A stretch of 64,000 nt of DNA, from contig NZ_JAAONZ010000021.1 in NCBI RefSeq assembly GCF_011602365.1, positions 1 to 64,000 of the forward strand, written 5' to 3'. The notes beneath the pieces are model-generated. The model had not been told where the DNA came from and did no database searches. It saw only the letters and a list, made by a program, of their open reading frames with translations. Positions 1 through 9,818 of this stretch are shown piece after piece (position 1 is the first letter of the stretch; each line of letters begins with the position of its first letter). A program made the translations under genes and the position numbers. The DNA is from Pseudomaricurvus hydrocarbonicus. GTDB taxonomy: Bacteria; Pseudomonadota; Gammaproteobacteria; Pseudomonadales; Cellvibrionaceae.

Positions 1-111
1 TAGCTGGCTACCGTGCTATTTGAAGTGGTTTAATCTGGTAAGACCTCACGGTAGTTTAGGTAATAAACCACCCATCAGCAGACTGGCTGTAGTGAACAAC
101 GTATCTGAACT

Positions 112-150
112 CTACATCTAGCCACTAGCTTCTCGTCTCTAACCTCTGCC
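112..150 (-). repeat. Degenerate heptamer repeat just after pilU stop
   Basis: Read on the minus strand, the DNA starting three bases after the pilU stop codon is a run of loosely seven-base units ending in CTAGTGGCTAG. That 11-mer recurs exactly at 3342-3352 in the repeat behind yggS. The copy is decayed, so the unit count is uncertain. I see nothing else in bases 1-111. Confidence 0.5.
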
Positions 151-151
151 C

Positions 152-1294
152 TTAAAACAACCGTGACCGGTCGTCGTCGTCCTGCTGAATGGTCAGTTCA
201 TCCGCTGCGTTGGACAGGTAGGACGAATCCGTTTCCGAGGCCAGCTTGATCATCAGGCGCAGGTCGTTCGGTGAATCGGCGTAAGACAAGGCGTCTTCGT
301 AGGTGATTTCCCCCTGATCGTAGAGTTCGAACAGGGCCTGGTCGAAGGTCTGCATGCCCAGTTCGGAGGACTTGGTCATCAGTGCTTTGAGCTCGACCAC
401 ATCGCCCTTGCGAATCAGGTCCGCGGCCAGCGGCGTATTCAGCAACACTTCCAGACAGGCGCGGCGACCATTGCCGTCCGGGGTCGGGATCAGCTGCTGG
501 GCGACGATGCCTTTCAGATTCAGCGACAAGTCCATCCACAACTGGCGGTGACGATCCGCCGGGAAGAAGTGAATGATCCGGTCCAGCGCCTGGTTGGCGT
601 TGTTGGCGTGCAGGGTACACAGACACAGGTGCCCGGTTTCCGCAAAGGCAATGGCGTGTTCCATGGTTTCCCGCGAGCGCACCTCACCAATCAAGATCAC
701 ATCCGGCGCCTGGCGCAGGGTGTTTTTCAGGGCCACTTCAAACGAGTCGGTATCGATCCCCACTTCCCGCTGGGTGACAATACACCCCTGGTGCTGGTGA
801 ATGAATTCAATCGGGTCTTCGATGGAAATGATGTGGCCTTTGGAATTGCGGTTGCGATGGCCGATCATGGCCGCCAGCGAGGTGGACTTACCGGTGCCGG
901 TGGCGCCGACAAAAATGATCAGGCCACGCTTGGTCATGGCCAGCTCTTTAATGATTTCCGGCAGGCCCAGGTCATCAATTTTGGGAATGTTGGTTTCAAT
1001 CCGACGCAGCACCATCCCGGCCAGGTTGCGCTGGTAAAACGCACTGCAGCGGAAACGGCCAATGCCCCGCGCACTCACCGCAAAGTTCAGCTCCTTGCTG
1101 TCCAGAAACTCTTTGCGCTGCTTTTCATTCATCACCGACAGCACGGTCTCACGAGCCTTTTCCGGGGTCAGTGGTGTGCTGGTCACAGGAACAACACGGC
1201 CGTTAAGCTTCATGGACGGTGGTACGCCCGCAGTAATAAACAAGTCAGAGGCACCCTTCTCTACCATCAGGGCCAGCAGGCGTTCAAAATCCAT
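152..1294 (-). CDS. pilU: PilU, type IV pilus retraction ATPase (PilT paralogue)
   Basis: Cytoplasmic hexameric secretion-type ATPase that works with PilT to depolymerise type IV pili and power twitching motility. The 380-residue protein has the PilT/GspE N-terminal domain, a Walker A motif GATGTGKS at about residues 130-137, and a Walker B region with ILIGEVR near residue 200. It keeps the acidic, serine-rich C-terminal tail (QQDDDDRSRLF) typical of PilU and lacks the AIRNLIRE motif that PilT carries, which separates the two paralogues. The ATG at 1294 is preceded on the minus strand by GGAAGACACA. It lies 185 bp downstream of pilT on the same strand, the usual pilTU order. Confidence 0.95.
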   Translation of the reverse strand: MDFERLLALMVEKGASDLFITAGVPPSMKLNGRVVPVTSTPLTPEKARETVLSVMNEKQRKEFLDSKELNFAVSARGIGRFRCSAFYQRNLAGMVLRRIETNIPKIDDLGLPEIIKELAMTKRGLIIFVGATGTGKSTSLAAMIGHRNRNSKGHIISIEDPIEFIHQHQGCIVTQREVGIDTDSFEVALKNTLRQAPDVILIGEVRSRETMEHAIAFAETGHLCLCTLHANNANQALDRIIHFFPADRHRQLWMDLSLNLKGIVAQQLIPTPDGNGRRACLEVLLNTPLAADLIRKGDVVELKALMTKSSELGMQTFDQALFELYDQGEITYEDALSYADSPNDLRLMIKLASETDSSYLSNAADELTIQQDDDDRSRLF

Positions 1295-1478
1295 TGTGTC
1301 TTCCTATTTTGTGATGTGCCGTTACGGACTGTGTGACATACCGTCACCGATTGTTTTCAGCGCCTCTGCGGGCAGCTCAACTGACGGGTTCAATCGTCGG
1401 TGCAACGCCTGCCCCCCAGGCAAGTCGCCGCCCCCTCTGCCTCCGGGCGCCACTCAAGCCCGGAGGTGAAGGCCGCGA

Positions 1479-2513
1479 TTAAAAGTTGTCCGGCATCTTG
1501 GCTTTTTCACGGGCCACGTCGCGGCTGATGACGCGTCGCGCCACCAGGTCGGCCAGGCATTGATCCATGGTCTGCATGCCCAGCGAGGCACCGGTCTGAA
1601 TGGCAGAGTACATTTGCGCCACCTTATCTTCACGGATGAGGTTACGGATGGCTGACGTTCCGCGCATAATTTCGTGAGCCGCGACCCGGCCACCGCCGTT
1701 TTTCTTCATCAGCGTCTGGGAAATAACCGCCTGCAGGGATTCCGACAGCATCGACCGCACCATGGATTTTTCGTTGGCCGGGAACACATCCACAATTCGG
1801 TCAATGGTTTTCGCCGCGGAGGTGGTGTGCAGGGTACCAAACACCAGGTGACCGGTTTCCGCCGCGGTCAACGCCAGGCGAATGGTTTCCAGATCCCGCA
1901 TCTCACCCACCAGAATGATATCCGGATCTTCCCGCAACGCTGACCGCAAGGCTTCCGAGAAACCGTGGGTATCGCGGTGGACTTCCCGCTGGTTGACCAG
2001 ACATTTTTTGGATTCGTGCACGAATTCGATCGGGTCTTCAATGGTGAGAATGTGCTCGTACTTGTTGTCGTTGATGTAGTCCATCATGGCCGCCAGGGTG
2101 GTGGATTTACCACTCCCTGTGGGTCCCGTGACCAGCACCAGCCCCCGGGGCACGGCACAGATATCCCGAAACACCGAGCCCATGCCCAGCTCTTCCATGG
2201 TCAATACCTTCGACGGAATGGTCCGGAACACCGCACCGGCACCGCGGTTCTGGTTAAAGGCGTTGACCCGGAAGCGCGCCACACCCGGCACCTCAAAAGA
2301 GAAATCCGTTTCCAGAAATTCCTCAAAATCCTTGCGTTGCTTGTCATTCATAATCTCGTAGATCAGACTATGTACCTGCTTGTGCTCCATCGCGGGCAGG
2401 TTGATACGGCGCACATCGCCGTCTACCCGGATCATCGGCGGCAACCCCGCCGACAGGTGTAAATCCGAAGCGCCCTGCTTGGCACTGAACGCCAAAAGTT
2501 CGGTAATATCCAT
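1479..2513 (-). CDS. pilT: PilT, type IV pilus retraction ATPase
   Basis: Retraction motor of type IV pili. 344 residues, starting MDITELLAFSAKQGASDLHL, the conserved PilT N-terminus; an upstream in-frame start would add 22 residues that do not resemble the family. Walker A GPTGSGKS is at about 130-137, a Walker B/Asp box IILVGEMRD near 198, and the PilT-specific AIRNLIRE motif near residue 288. The gene is divergent from yggS (112 bp between starts), the pilT // yggS arrangement of Pseudomonas. Confidence 0.97.
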   Translation of the reverse strand: MDITELLAFSAKQGASDLHLSAGLPPMIRVDGDVRRINLPAMEHKQVHSLIYEIMNDKQRKDFEEFLETDFSFEVPGVARFRVNAFNQNRGAGAVFRTIPSKVLTMEELGMGSVFRDICAVPRGLVLVTGPTGSGKSTTLAAMMDYINDNKYEHILTIEDPIEFVHESKKCLVNQREVHRDTHGFSEALRSALREDPDIILVGEMRDLETIRLALTAAETGHLVFGTLHTTSAAKTIDRIVDVFPANEKSMVRSMLSESLQAVISQTLMKKNGGGRVAAHEIMRGTSAIRNLIREDKVAQMYSAIQTGASLGMQTMDQCLADLVARRVISRDVAREKAKMPDNF

Positions 2514-2625
2514 AAACAACCTTAATTTAATACTTATTTGCAGCCAAAATCTGTGAAATTGCACCCGACAAGGTGCCAAGAAAATCAGACTTTAGTCCCA
2601 CCCAGACTCATAATGTACCAAGTAT

Positions 2626-3324
2626 ATGCCGAACATTCATGACCAACTAGCACTTGTCCACCATCGCATCTCGAAGGCGCTGGAAGACAGTGGACGCAAA
2701 CCGGATGGCGCCCTATTACTCGCCGTCAGTAAAACCAAGCCCGCCGCAGACGTGCGGCTCGCCTTTGACGCAGGCCAGCGGGACTTCGGCGAGAACTACT
2801 TGCAGGAAGCCCTGGACAAACAACAACAGCTTAAGGATTTAGCCATCGTTTGGCACTTTATTGGCCCCATCCAGTCGAACAAAACCCGCGCCATTGCCGA
2901 AAACTTTGACTGGGTTCACAGTGTGGATCGTGTCAAAATCGCCACCCGCCTGAACGACCAGCGTCCGGCCCACTTGCCGCCCCTCAACGTGTGCCTGCAA
3001 GTCAATGTGGACAACGAACCCACTAAATCCGGGGTTTTACTGAGCGAACTGCCGGATTTGCTTGAAAGCCTGGTGAATCTGCCCCATATCTGTGTGCGGG
3101 GCTTTATGGCCATACCGGCGCCACGGGACAATGTCGAACAGCAGCGCCAGGCGCTGTTACCGCTGGCGGAAACACTGCAAGAGCTGCAGGCTTCGCCCCG
3201 GATACACGCGCTGCACCCCCAGCTGGACACCCTCTCAATGGGCATGTCCGGCGATCTGGAAGCGGCCATTGCGGCGGGTTCGACGATGGTGCGGGTGGGC
3301 ACGGACATTTTTGGCAAGCGTTAA
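2626..3324 (+). CDS. yggS: YggS/PROSC-family PLP-binding protein
   Basis: Pyridoxal-5'-phosphate homeostasis protein with an alanine-racemase-like N-terminal TIM-barrel fold but no known catalysis. 232 residues, normal for the family. The PLP-binding lysine lies in LLAVSKTKP (Lys36), followed by the family signature DFGENYLQEAL; GFMAIPAP and LSMGMSGDLEAAI are further hallmarks. Divergent from pilT and followed 140 bp later by proC, as in Pseudomonas and many other gammaproteobacteria. Confidence 0.95.
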   Translation: MPNIHDQLALVHHRISKALEDSGRKPDGALLLAVSKTKPAADVRLAFDAGQRDFGENYLQEALDKQQQLKDLAIVWHFIGPIQSNKTRAIAENFDWVHSVDRVKIATRLNDQRPAHLPPLNVCLQVNVDNEPTKSGVLLSELPDLLESLVNLPHICVRGFMAIPAPRDNVEQQRQALLPLAETLQELQASPRIHALHPQLDTLSMGMSGDLEAAIAAGSTMVRVGTDIFGKR

Positions 3325-3328
3325 AAGC

Positions 3329-3363
3329 CAGTAGCGAGTGGCTAGTGGCTAGGGGCTAGAAAC
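3329..3363 (+). repeat. Heptamer tandem repeat behind yggS stop
   Basis: Five consecutive seven-base units (CAGTAGC, GAGTGGC, TAGTGGC, TAGGGGC, TAGAAAC) begin four bases after the yggS TAA. The leading CAGTAGCGAGTG is almost identical to the start of the larger array at 10748 behind the DUF4426 gene. Same family as the repeats at 112-150, 10753-10815 and 46908-46974. Confidence 0.75.
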
Positions 3364-3464
3364 TGGAAAACAAACATCGCCAGCCCGCCGGCGGCGGGCC
3401 TGGCAACACATTCATAGCTATACCTTCATAATAGCTGTACAGACATAGACAACAGGAAGACGCA

Positions 3465-4286
3465 GTGAGTCAGACAAAAATTACGTTTATCGGCGCTGGC
3501 AACATGGCCAGCAGCATCATTGGCGGACTCGTCAAAAAGGGCTATTCGGCCGGACAGATAACCGCCACCGATACCCACCAGCCCACATTGGACAAAGTGG
3601 CTGACAGCTTTCCCGTCGTCACCACAGCAGACAATGCCGCCGCTGCGGTGCGCTCGAATGTGATTGTGCTGGCCGTAAAACCCCAGGTGATGGAGCAGGT
3701 GTGTACCGCCCTGAAGCCTCACCTGGCCCACAAGCCCATGATCATCTCCATTGCCGCCGGCATTGATATTCGCAGCCTGGATACCTGGCTGGGTAACGAC
3801 CTGGCGATTGTGCGCTGCATGCCCAACACTCCGGCGCTGGTACAAACCGGCGCCAGCGGCCTGTACGCCAATGAGCGCACCAGCGACGCTCAAAAGGCCA
3901 TTGCCAACGACATCATGGAAGCCGTGGGCATTGTTCAGTGGACCGCTTCTGAAGACCTGATTGACTCTGTCATTGCGGTATCCGGCAGCGGACCGGCCTA
4001 TTACTTCCTGATGATGGAAGCCATGATTGACGCCGGTGTCGCGCAGGGCTTAAGCCGTGAAAACGCCACCCAACTCACCCTGCAAACTGCCCTGGGGGCC
4101 GCTAAACTGGCACAGGACAGCGATGTGGATGTGGTGGAATTACGCCGCCGGGTGAGCTCGCCCAACGGCACCACCGAAAAAGCCATCCAGTCGTTTGAAA
4201 ACGATAACCTGCGTGAAATCGTTGCCCGGGCGATGCAAACCTGTGCCGAGCGCTCAAAGGAAATGGCCAAAGAACTGGGAGCCTGA
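3465..4286 (+). CDS. proC: Pyrroline-5-carboxylate reductase
   Basis: Last step of proline biosynthesis: NAD(P)H-dependent reduction of 1-pyrroline-5-carboxylate. 273 residues with an N-terminal Rossmann fold (ITFIGAGNMASSIIGGL, residues 6-22) and the C-terminal dimerisation domain with the P5CR signature VSGSGPAYYFLMMEAM, then LRRRVSSPNGTTEKAI. The start is GTG at 3465, preceded by AACAGGAAGACGCA. Sits between yggS and yggT in the canonical order. Confidence 0.96.
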   Translation: MSQTKITFIGAGNMASSIIGGLVKKGYSAGQITATDTHQPTLDKVADSFPVVTTADNAAAAVRSNVIVLAVKPQVMEQVCTALKPHLAHKPMIISIAAGIDIRSLDTWLGNDLAIVRCMPNTPALVQTGASGLYANERTSDAQKAIANDIMEAVGIVQWTASEDLIDSVIAVSGSGPAYYFLMMEAMIDAGVAQGLSRENATQLTLQTALGAAKLAQDSDVDVVELRRRVSSPNGTTEKAIQSFENDNLREIVARAMQTCAERSKEMAKELGA

Positions 4287-4372
4287 CAAACGCCCGTGCC
4301 GGCCCGGGCACTGACGTTGATTTACCAGTTGTTCGCGTCCAGCGACTGCCACTCATTAAAAAGGAGAACACC

Positions 4373-4969
4373 ATGGCGCCAATGCAGGAAATCGGCACCT
4401 TGATCGTACAAACCCTGGGATCACTGTATCTGCTGGTCGTCATGTTGCGTTTTTTACTGCAACTGGCGCGGGCGGATTTCTACAACCCGATCTCGCAGTT
4501 TATTGTCAAAGCCACTAACCCGCTGCTGATCCCCCTGCGCCGGATCGTTCCCGGGGTCATGGGGCTGGATTTGGCCGCCCTGTTGCTGGCTCTGTTGGTG
4601 CAGTTTGTCATCCTTGAACTGAGCGCCCTGATCCTCGGCTATGGCCTGATCAATCCACTCTACGCGGTGATGTGGTCAGCGATTGGCATACTGGCACTGA
4701 CGGCCAATATTTTCTTTTGGGGCCTGCTGATCATGGTGATCACCAGCTGGGTGGCACCACACAGCAGCAACCCGGCGCTGATGCTGGTTCGTCAGCTGGT
4801 GGAACCGGTGATGGCCCCCTTCCGCAAACTGCTACCGGACATGGGCGGCATCGATATCTCACCGATTTTTGCCTTTCTGGCGTTGAATGTGGTTCAGGTG
4901 CTGATCAAACACCTCGCCGCCTCTGCCGGCATGAGCGGTGCCGTGAGCCAGTTGGTGATGGGCATATAA
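4373..4969 (+). CDS. yggT: YggT family integral membrane protein
   Basis: Small inner-membrane protein of the YggT family, made of two tandem YGGT repeats (each two hydrophobic helices plus an amphipathic linker); 198 residues is the expected two-repeat length. The repeats show as matched segments FYNPISQFIVKATNPLLIPL and ALMLVRQLVEPVMAPFRKLL. Function is poorly defined; association with proC and yggS is conserved. A strong AAGGAG ribosome site precedes the ATG at 4373. Confidence 0.9.
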   Translation: MAPMQEIGTLIVQTLGSLYLLVVMLRFLLQLARADFYNPISQFIVKATNPLLIPLRRIVPGVMGLDLAALLLALLVQFVILELSALILGYGLINPLYAVMWSAIGILALTANIFFWGLLIMVITSWVAPHSSNPALMLVRQLVEPVMAPFRKLLPDMGGIDISPIFAFLALNVVQVLIKHLAASAGMSGAVSQLVMGI

Positions 4970-5488
4970 TCTGTTCGTGATCAGCGTATGCCAGTTTTCA
5001 CGAACCCCAACAGCTAAAGGCCCGCACCACCCAGGCGGTAATGCGGGCTGGCGTTCCACCCTCGAAGCCTCCGGCGGTTGAGGCCTGCAGCCGCCGCCCC
5101 GAACGCCTTAACCGTGTCTCTCTCAAGCGTGTCCCTCTCAAGCGTGTCCCTTCCCGTCCTTCATGGACGTTCACTCCCAGCAACGGCCAGGCCACGCTCA
5201 ATGCGAACGCGCTGTCGATCAATTTGCAAGCCAGGCGTGTACATTTTCACCGCCATGTCCCGCCGGGATCGTCCATAGAAAAGGATAAACATACAAACAT
5301 CCGCTTTCTAACTTCCATGCCGGGCGTAATTCGGTTTTAATGTGCTGGCGCCGAATTGCACACTGTAAAAACATAAAAATACACTGTGTGTCATACAACA
5401 ATAACAATCGGGCCGCCTGTTCGAGCCAGAGACACTGCAACAGTCAGACAGGTCTGACGATTCGAATAGCCCTAAGGTTTTACAACGC
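4970..5488. other. Intergenic region yggT to dynamin gene, with 15-bp repeat
   Basis: 519 bases with no convincing gene. It carries a short direct repeat at 5114-5155 (units GTGTCTCTCTCAAGC, GTGTCCCTCTCAAGC and a partial third). The last 150 bases before the GTPase gene are AT-richer and may hold its promoter, but I could not fix a clear -35/-10 pair. Confidence 0.6.
5114..5155 (+). repeat. 15-bp tandem repeat, 2.8 copies
   Basis: GTGTCTCTCTCAAGC at 5114-5128, GTGTCCCTCTCAAGC at 5129-5143 and a truncated third unit GTGTCCCTTCCC. Non-coding by position. One of many short tandem duplications at gene borders in this window. Confidence 0.75.
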
Positions 5489-7480
5489 ATGGATCTAACA
5501 TCCTTTTATCGCCAAATGGCGACCTTTGCTCAGTGGAAAACCACGTTGAGCCAACACTTGCAGCACAGTCAGCAGTGGTTTGAAGACCACAGCTTTCCCA
5601 GCCCTACGGCGCGACACTGCTTGCAACAAGCCCAGGCACTGCTCGACAACGACACCTTTACGGTAGCCTGTGTGGGGGAGTTTTCACGCGGCAAAACCGA
5701 ATTGATCAATGCGCTGCTGTTTTCAGAATACGGCAAACGCCTGCTGCCCTCGACACCGGGTCGCACCACCATGTGTCCGACGGAAATCTTTTACGATCCC
5801 CAAAGCGAGCCGGGGTCAGTTCACCTGCTGCCCATCGAAACCCGTCGCACCACCACCAGCCTGAACAATTTTAAACGCATCCCCAAAAACTGGATAAAAC
5901 TGCAATTCAACCCGGCGGACCCGGAGTCGGTGGATCGGGCCATGAGCACCATTTCCCAGATTAAACGAGTGGACGCCAGTGATGCCCGGGCCATGGGGTT
6001 TGATCCCCAACAACTCAGCCCTTCGACCGACGGCCTGCTGGCGGTGCCACGCTGGCGTCATGCCCTGATCAATCTGGATCACCCGCTGCTAAGGCACGGG
6101 CTGCGAATTCTCGACACCCCCGGACTAAACGCCCTCGGCAACGAACCCGAACTGACCCTCAGCACCTTGCAACAGGCCAACGCGGTGATTTTTTTGCTGG
6201 CCGCCGACGCCGGCCTCAGTTACAGCGACATCACCATTTGGCAGGACCACCTGCAGGGTTTGCGTGCGACGCAACAACACGGCAGCACCATCACTCTGCT
6301 GAACAAGGTAGACACCCTGTGGAATGACCTGGGCGACCCGGAGCAGACTGAGCAGAGCATTCACCAGGTTCGTGAAGCCACGGCTCGCATGCTGGCTCAG
6401 CCCATGGAGCAGGTACTGGCCATTTCCGCCAAGCAGGGCTTGCTGGCCCGCGCCCAACAGGATGACGAATTGCTGCAGCGCAGCAACCTGCCGCGACTGG
6501 AACTGTTACTGACGCAACAATTGATCCAAAGCCAGCAATTCGTGGCTCAACAGCGCGCCATCACCGACGCTGTGCAGATGATGCAAGCCACTCGCGGCCA
6601 ACTGCAAGCTCAGCTGTTCCAATCGGACCAGGAACTGGAGCGCCTGCAGAAGCAGCTCAGCAACCCGACCGAACTGCAAGCTCAAATCAGGCAACTGCGC
6701 TCCAACGTGCGCCAGCGCCATCAACAATACCATCGGCAACACCTGGATTTGCGCTCTTATCAGCGCCAGATCGATCAGTGCGGGCAACAGCTGCGCGCCC
6801 CAATGGCGGCGATTCAACTCGAAGGGCTCATCACCAGCACCCACCAGCAAATGGTCAAAAGCTGGTCCTTTGTGGGACTGGCGAAAGCCATTGATGAATT
6901 TTTTCAGCAGCTGCAGCACAAATTCAACAACATTGACCGCGAGGCCAAGACCGCCAACGAGTTCCTGCTGGGCATCTACCAGCGCACTCAATACACCGAT
7001 GGCCAGATAACCGCCCAGCAACACGGTTTTCAACTGCGCGTCCACCGCCAGCGGTTGCAACAGCTGGAACAGCAAGCGCGCCAGTTCCGGCGTTCGCTGG
7101 GCACAATCTTCAATTCGAAACAGCGCGTCATTGGCCGCTTCATTAATTCCCTGGTGCAGGAGGTGCGGTCCATGAACACCGCACTGCAGGCTGACATCAA
7201 CCTGTGGGCCAAAGAAGCACTGGCACCGATCAGCCACGAGACCCAGTATCAGAAAAGTCTGCTCGACCAGCAAATGCTGCGCATCACCAACCTGAATCAA
7301 CATCAGACCGGGCAGGAAAACCGCCTGCAGGAGCTGCAGACCCTGATTGCCCAGTACGAATACGCCCTGGTGGGACTGGATCGGATTCTCAATGAGATGG
7401 ACCTCAACCGTGAGACGTTGCCCTACAAAAAACACAACTCACGGGCCGCCCCCACCAGAGCTGCGCTGCTGTCGCGGTAG
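5489..7480 (+). CDS. Dynamin-family large GTPase
   Basis: 663-residue bacterial dynamin-like protein. The G domain is at the N-terminus: P-loop GEFSRGKT at residues 63-70 in the setting VACVGEFSRGKTELINALL, a switch region with STPGRTTMCPTE near 88-98, DTPGLNA (G3) near 209, and LNKVD (G4) near 271. After about residue 350 comes a long glutamine-rich helical/coiled-coil region (Q-L-Q-A-Q repeats), as expected for the dynamin stalk. No clear transmembrane hairpin, so membrane binding, if any, would be peripheral. Bacterial dynamins act in membrane remodelling, fission or stress and phage resistance; which applies here cannot be read from sequence. It is alone, inserted between yggT and metX, which lie close together in Pseudomonas. 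Confidence 0.85.
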   Translation: MDLTSFYRQMATFAQWKTTLSQHLQHSQQWFEDHSFPSPTARHCLQQAQALLDNDTFTVACVGEFSRGKTELINALLFSEYGKRLLPSTPGRTTMCPTEIFYDPQSEPGSVHLLPIETRRTTTSLNNFKRIPKNWIKLQFNPADPESVDRAMSTISQIKRVDASDARAMGFDPQQLSPSTDGLLAVPRWRHALINLDHPLLRHGLRILDTPGLNALGNEPELTLSTLQQANAVIFLLAADAGLSYSDITIWQDHLQGLRATQQHGSTITLLNKVDTLWNDLGDPEQTEQSIHQVREATARMLAQPMEQVLAISAKQGLLARAQQDDELLQRSNLPRLELLLTQQLIQSQQFVAQQRAITDAVQMMQATRGQLQAQLFQSDQELERLQKQLSNPTELQAQIRQLRSNVRQRHQQYHRQHLDLRSYQRQIDQCGQQLRAPMAAIQLEGLITSTHQQMVKSWSFVGLAKAIDEFFQQLQHKFNNIDREAKTANEFLLGIYQRTQYTDGQITAQQHGFQLRVHRQRLQQLEQQARQFRRSLGTIFNSKQRVIGRFINSLVQEVRSMNTALQADINLWAKEALAPISHETQYQKSLLDQQMLRITNLNQHQTGQENRLQELQTLIAQYEYALVGLDRILNEMDLNRETLPYKKHNSRAAPTRAALLSR

Positions 7481-7959
7481 CTGCAAGTCAAAGGTCTAGC
7501 GGTATAAATCAAAGCGGGGCTCACAACACCGAATAAGTCACCCGCCACCAGCGTCAAGGGCCAAGCGGGGCAACCCACTTCAAAGTGGCCTCAGCCAGCG
7601 GGTTTATCCAGGATAAATCCCTGAATCTCCCGCTGACGGGCAAATTTATCCCATTCCCCCCTCTTTCGACGCAGTAATTGCAGCGGGGCCTTGCAGGACT
7701 CACGGCTCAACCTTAGACTTGCCTCCGCTGGTCTGCAGCCACAACCACTGACGAGGCCCCTGGGGATCCGACCGGAATCCTAGCCGTGGGCTCAGCACCG
7801 TCTTAGGCGGGCAAAAAAGTCAGACCCACGCTATTATCAGACACCTTGTGGTTTTAAGGCTTTGTCCGCAAAGGCACTGCTCATAAAAACACCGTCTTCA
7901 TATACACACCGTCGGCCAACGCCCTGACGGCACACATTATCAGGAAGCCTGGAAACGCT
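7481..7959. other. Intergenic region before metX
   Basis: 479 bases without a supportable gene. It contains small inverted repeats (CCACTT-CA-AAGTGG near 7573-7586; CCAGCGGG and CCCGCTGA near 7597 and 7629) and TTTATCCAGGATAAA near 7603, but no U-tract terminator. I see no known SAM riboswitch signature in front of metX. Confidence 0.5.
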
Positions 7960-9108
7960 ATGCCCGAGACTTTTGCCAAAGATTCTGTTGGATTGGTCAC
8001 CCCGCAAACCCTGCACTTCGACGAACCGTTGATGCTGGCCTGTGGCCGTGAGCTGGAGTCTTACGAACTGGTGATAGAGACCTACGGCACCCTGAACCCG
8101 GAGAAATCGAACGGCGTCCTGATCTGTCACGCCCTGTCAGGCAACCACCATGCGGCCGGCTACCACCGTGTTGAGGATCGCAAGCCCGGCTGGTGGGACA
8201 GCTACATCGGCCCCGGCAAACCCATCGACACCAACCGATTCTTTGTGGTGTCGCTGAACAACCTGGGCGGCTGCCACGGCTCCACCGGTCCACGTTCCAT
8301 TAACCCGCAAACCGGACAGCCCTGGGGCAAAGACTTTCCCAAACTGCGAGTGCGCGACTGGGTTCACTCCCAGGCCCGGCTGGCTGACCGGCTGGGGATT
8401 GAGCAGTGGGCCGCAGTCATTGGCGGCAGTCTTGGCGGCATGCAAGCCATGCGCTGGGCACTGGAATACCCGGATCGCCTGCGCCACTGCGTAGTGATTG
8501 CCTCCGCCATGAACCTGACCACCCAGAACATCGCGTTTAACGAAACCGCCCGTCAGGCGATCATGTCCGACCCCAAGTTTCACGACGGTGACTACACCCT
8601 GGCCGACACCTACCCCAAAGACGGCCTGGCGGTGGCACGCATGATTGGCCACATCACCTATTTATCCGGCGACGGCATGGGGCAAAAATTTGGCCGGGAA
8701 ATCCGCTCCGGCAGTTTTCAGCGCGGCCAGGATGAACCGGTGGAGTTTCAGGTAGAGAGCTACCTGCGCTACCAGGGTGATGTGTTTTCAGAGAGCTTCG
8801 ACGCCAATACCTACATCTTGATGACGCGGGCACTGGATTACTTTGACCTGGCCCGGGAATACGATGACGACCCCATCCAGGCCTTCTCCCACGCCAGCTG
8901 CCGCTTTTTGGTGGTCTCGTTCACCACCGACTGGCGCTTTGCCCCCGAGCGTTCGCGGGAAATTGTCGAAGCCCTGATCGGCGCCGACAAAGCCGTCAGC
9001 TACGCCGAAGTCGAATCGGAGTATGGGCACGACGCCTTTTTACTCCCCATTGACCGCTATTACCGCCTGTTCAATGAGTACATGCAGGGAGTAAGCACTC
9101 ACCAATGA
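7960..9108 (+). CDS. metX: Homoserine O-acyltransferase MetX
   Basis: First committed step of methionine synthesis: acylation of L-homoserine. 382-residue alpha/beta-hydrolase. Visible catalytic parts: nucleophile Ser in GGSLGGMQA (about residue 156), Asp in FTTDWRFAP (about 324), His in YGHDAFL (about 357), plus the family block [12 protein letters not shown]. Whether the donor is acetyl- or succinyl-CoA cannot be settled by eye; several gammaproteobacterial MetX proteins are succinyltransferases. The stop overlaps the metW start (ATGA), implying translational coupling. Confidence 0.95.
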   Translation: MPETFAKDSVGLVTPQTLHFDEPLMLACGRELESYELVIETYGTLNPEKSNGVLICHALSGNHHAAGYHRVEDRKPGWWDSYIGPGKPIDTNRFFVVSLNNLGGCHGSTGPRSINPQTGQPWGKDFPKLRVRDWVHSQARLADRLGIEQWAAVIGGSLGGMQAMRWALEYPDRLRHCVVIASAMNLTTQNIAFNETARQAIMSDPKFHDGDYTLADTYPKDGLAVARMIGHITYLSGDGMGQKFGREIRSGSFQRGQDEPVEFQVESYLRYQGDVFSESFDANTYILMTRALDYFDLAREYDDDPIQAFSHASCRFLVVSFTTDWRFAPERSREIVEALIGADKAVSYAEVESEYGHDAFLLPIDRYYRLFNEYMQGVSTHQ

Positions 9109-9770
9109 GCCAGATAAACAACGCAAAAACCCTATCCTCGACAGCCATAGCCACGGGCGCCAACCCCAGCGGTTTGCGCATCGATCTCGATGTGATTCAG
9201 GCCTGGATCCAGCCCCGCAGCCGCATCCTGGATCTGGGCTGTGGCGACGGTACCCTGCTGGAAAACCTGCGCGACCACAAGCAGGTCACCGGTTATGGGC
9301 TCGAAATCGACCCGGAGCAGATCACCACCTGCATCGGCAAAGGCCTGAATGTCATTGACCAGAACCTGGACCGCGGCTTGAGCAACTTTGCCGACCACAG
9401 CTTTGACAGCGTCATCATGACCCAGGCCCTGCAGACCATGCACGCGCCCCATAAGGTGCTGGAGGAGATGCTGCGCGTGGGCAAAGAGTGCATTGTCACC
9501 TTTCCCAACTTTGGCCACTGGAAAGCCCGCTGGCACTTGTGCGTGAGCGGCCGTATGCCGGTTTCCGATCTGCTGCCTTATCAGTGGTACGACACGCCCA
9601 ACATTCACTTTTGTACCTTTCGGGACTTTGAATTCCTGTGTCGGGAGCTGAATATCGATATTTTGCAGCGCCAGGTGGTGGCCGAGCGTCCGTTCAGCCG
9701 CCTGCTGAAGGATCTGCGTCCGAACCTGTTTGGTGAAACCGCCATTTACCACCTGCGCAAGCAGCGCTGA
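9105..9770 (+). CDS. metW: MetW, methyltransferase-fold partner of MetX
   Basis: 221-residue class I SAM-methyltransferase-fold protein that accompanies metX in proteobacteria. Residues about 41-55 show the SAM motif [35 protein letters not shown] and [14 protein letters not shown] are MetW hallmarks. Its role is thought to be assisting or activating MetX; a methyl acceptor is not established. Starts inside the metX stop codon. Its last codons (AAG CAG CGC TGA) are the first part of a 23-bp tandem repeat that continues past the stop. Confidence 0.93.
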   Translation: MSQINNAKTLSSTAIATGANPSGLRIDLDVIQAWIQPRSRILDLGCGDGTLLENLRDHKQVTGYGLEIDPEQITTCIGKGLNVIDQNLDRGLSNFADHSFDSVIMTQALQTMHAPHKVLEEMLRVGKECIVTFPNFGHWKARWHLCVSGRMPVSDLLPYQWYDTPNIHFCTFRDFEFLCRELNIDILQRQVVAERPFSRLLKDLRPNLFGETAIYHLRKQR

Positions 9771-9818
9771 ATTTGACTAAAAAGCAACGCTGAAATTGAA
9801 TAACTAGCAACGCTGAGG
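9761..9818 (+). repeat. 23-bp tandem repeat spanning the metW stop
   Basis: Units begin GCAGCGCTGA (9761-9783), GCAACGCTGA (9784-9806) and GCAACGCTGAGG (9807-9818, partial). The first unit contains the metW TGA, so the real stop codon has been duplicated downstream in the same context. Confidence 0.75.

Noticed and set aside
5405-5470. tRNA-like TTCGA elements upstream of the dynamin gene
   Set aside because: GTTCGA and ATTCGAA occur but no acceptor, D or anticodon stem could be folded around them.
6506-7435. Long minus-strand open frame opposite the dynamin-like gene
   Set aside because: Leucine/valine-rich shadow of the Gln/Leu-rich coiled-coil codons on the plus strand; no ribosome site or homology by eye.
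7481-7959. SAM riboswitch upstream of metX
   Set aside because: No recognisable SAM-I, SAM-II or SAH aptamer core; only short unrelated inverted repeats.
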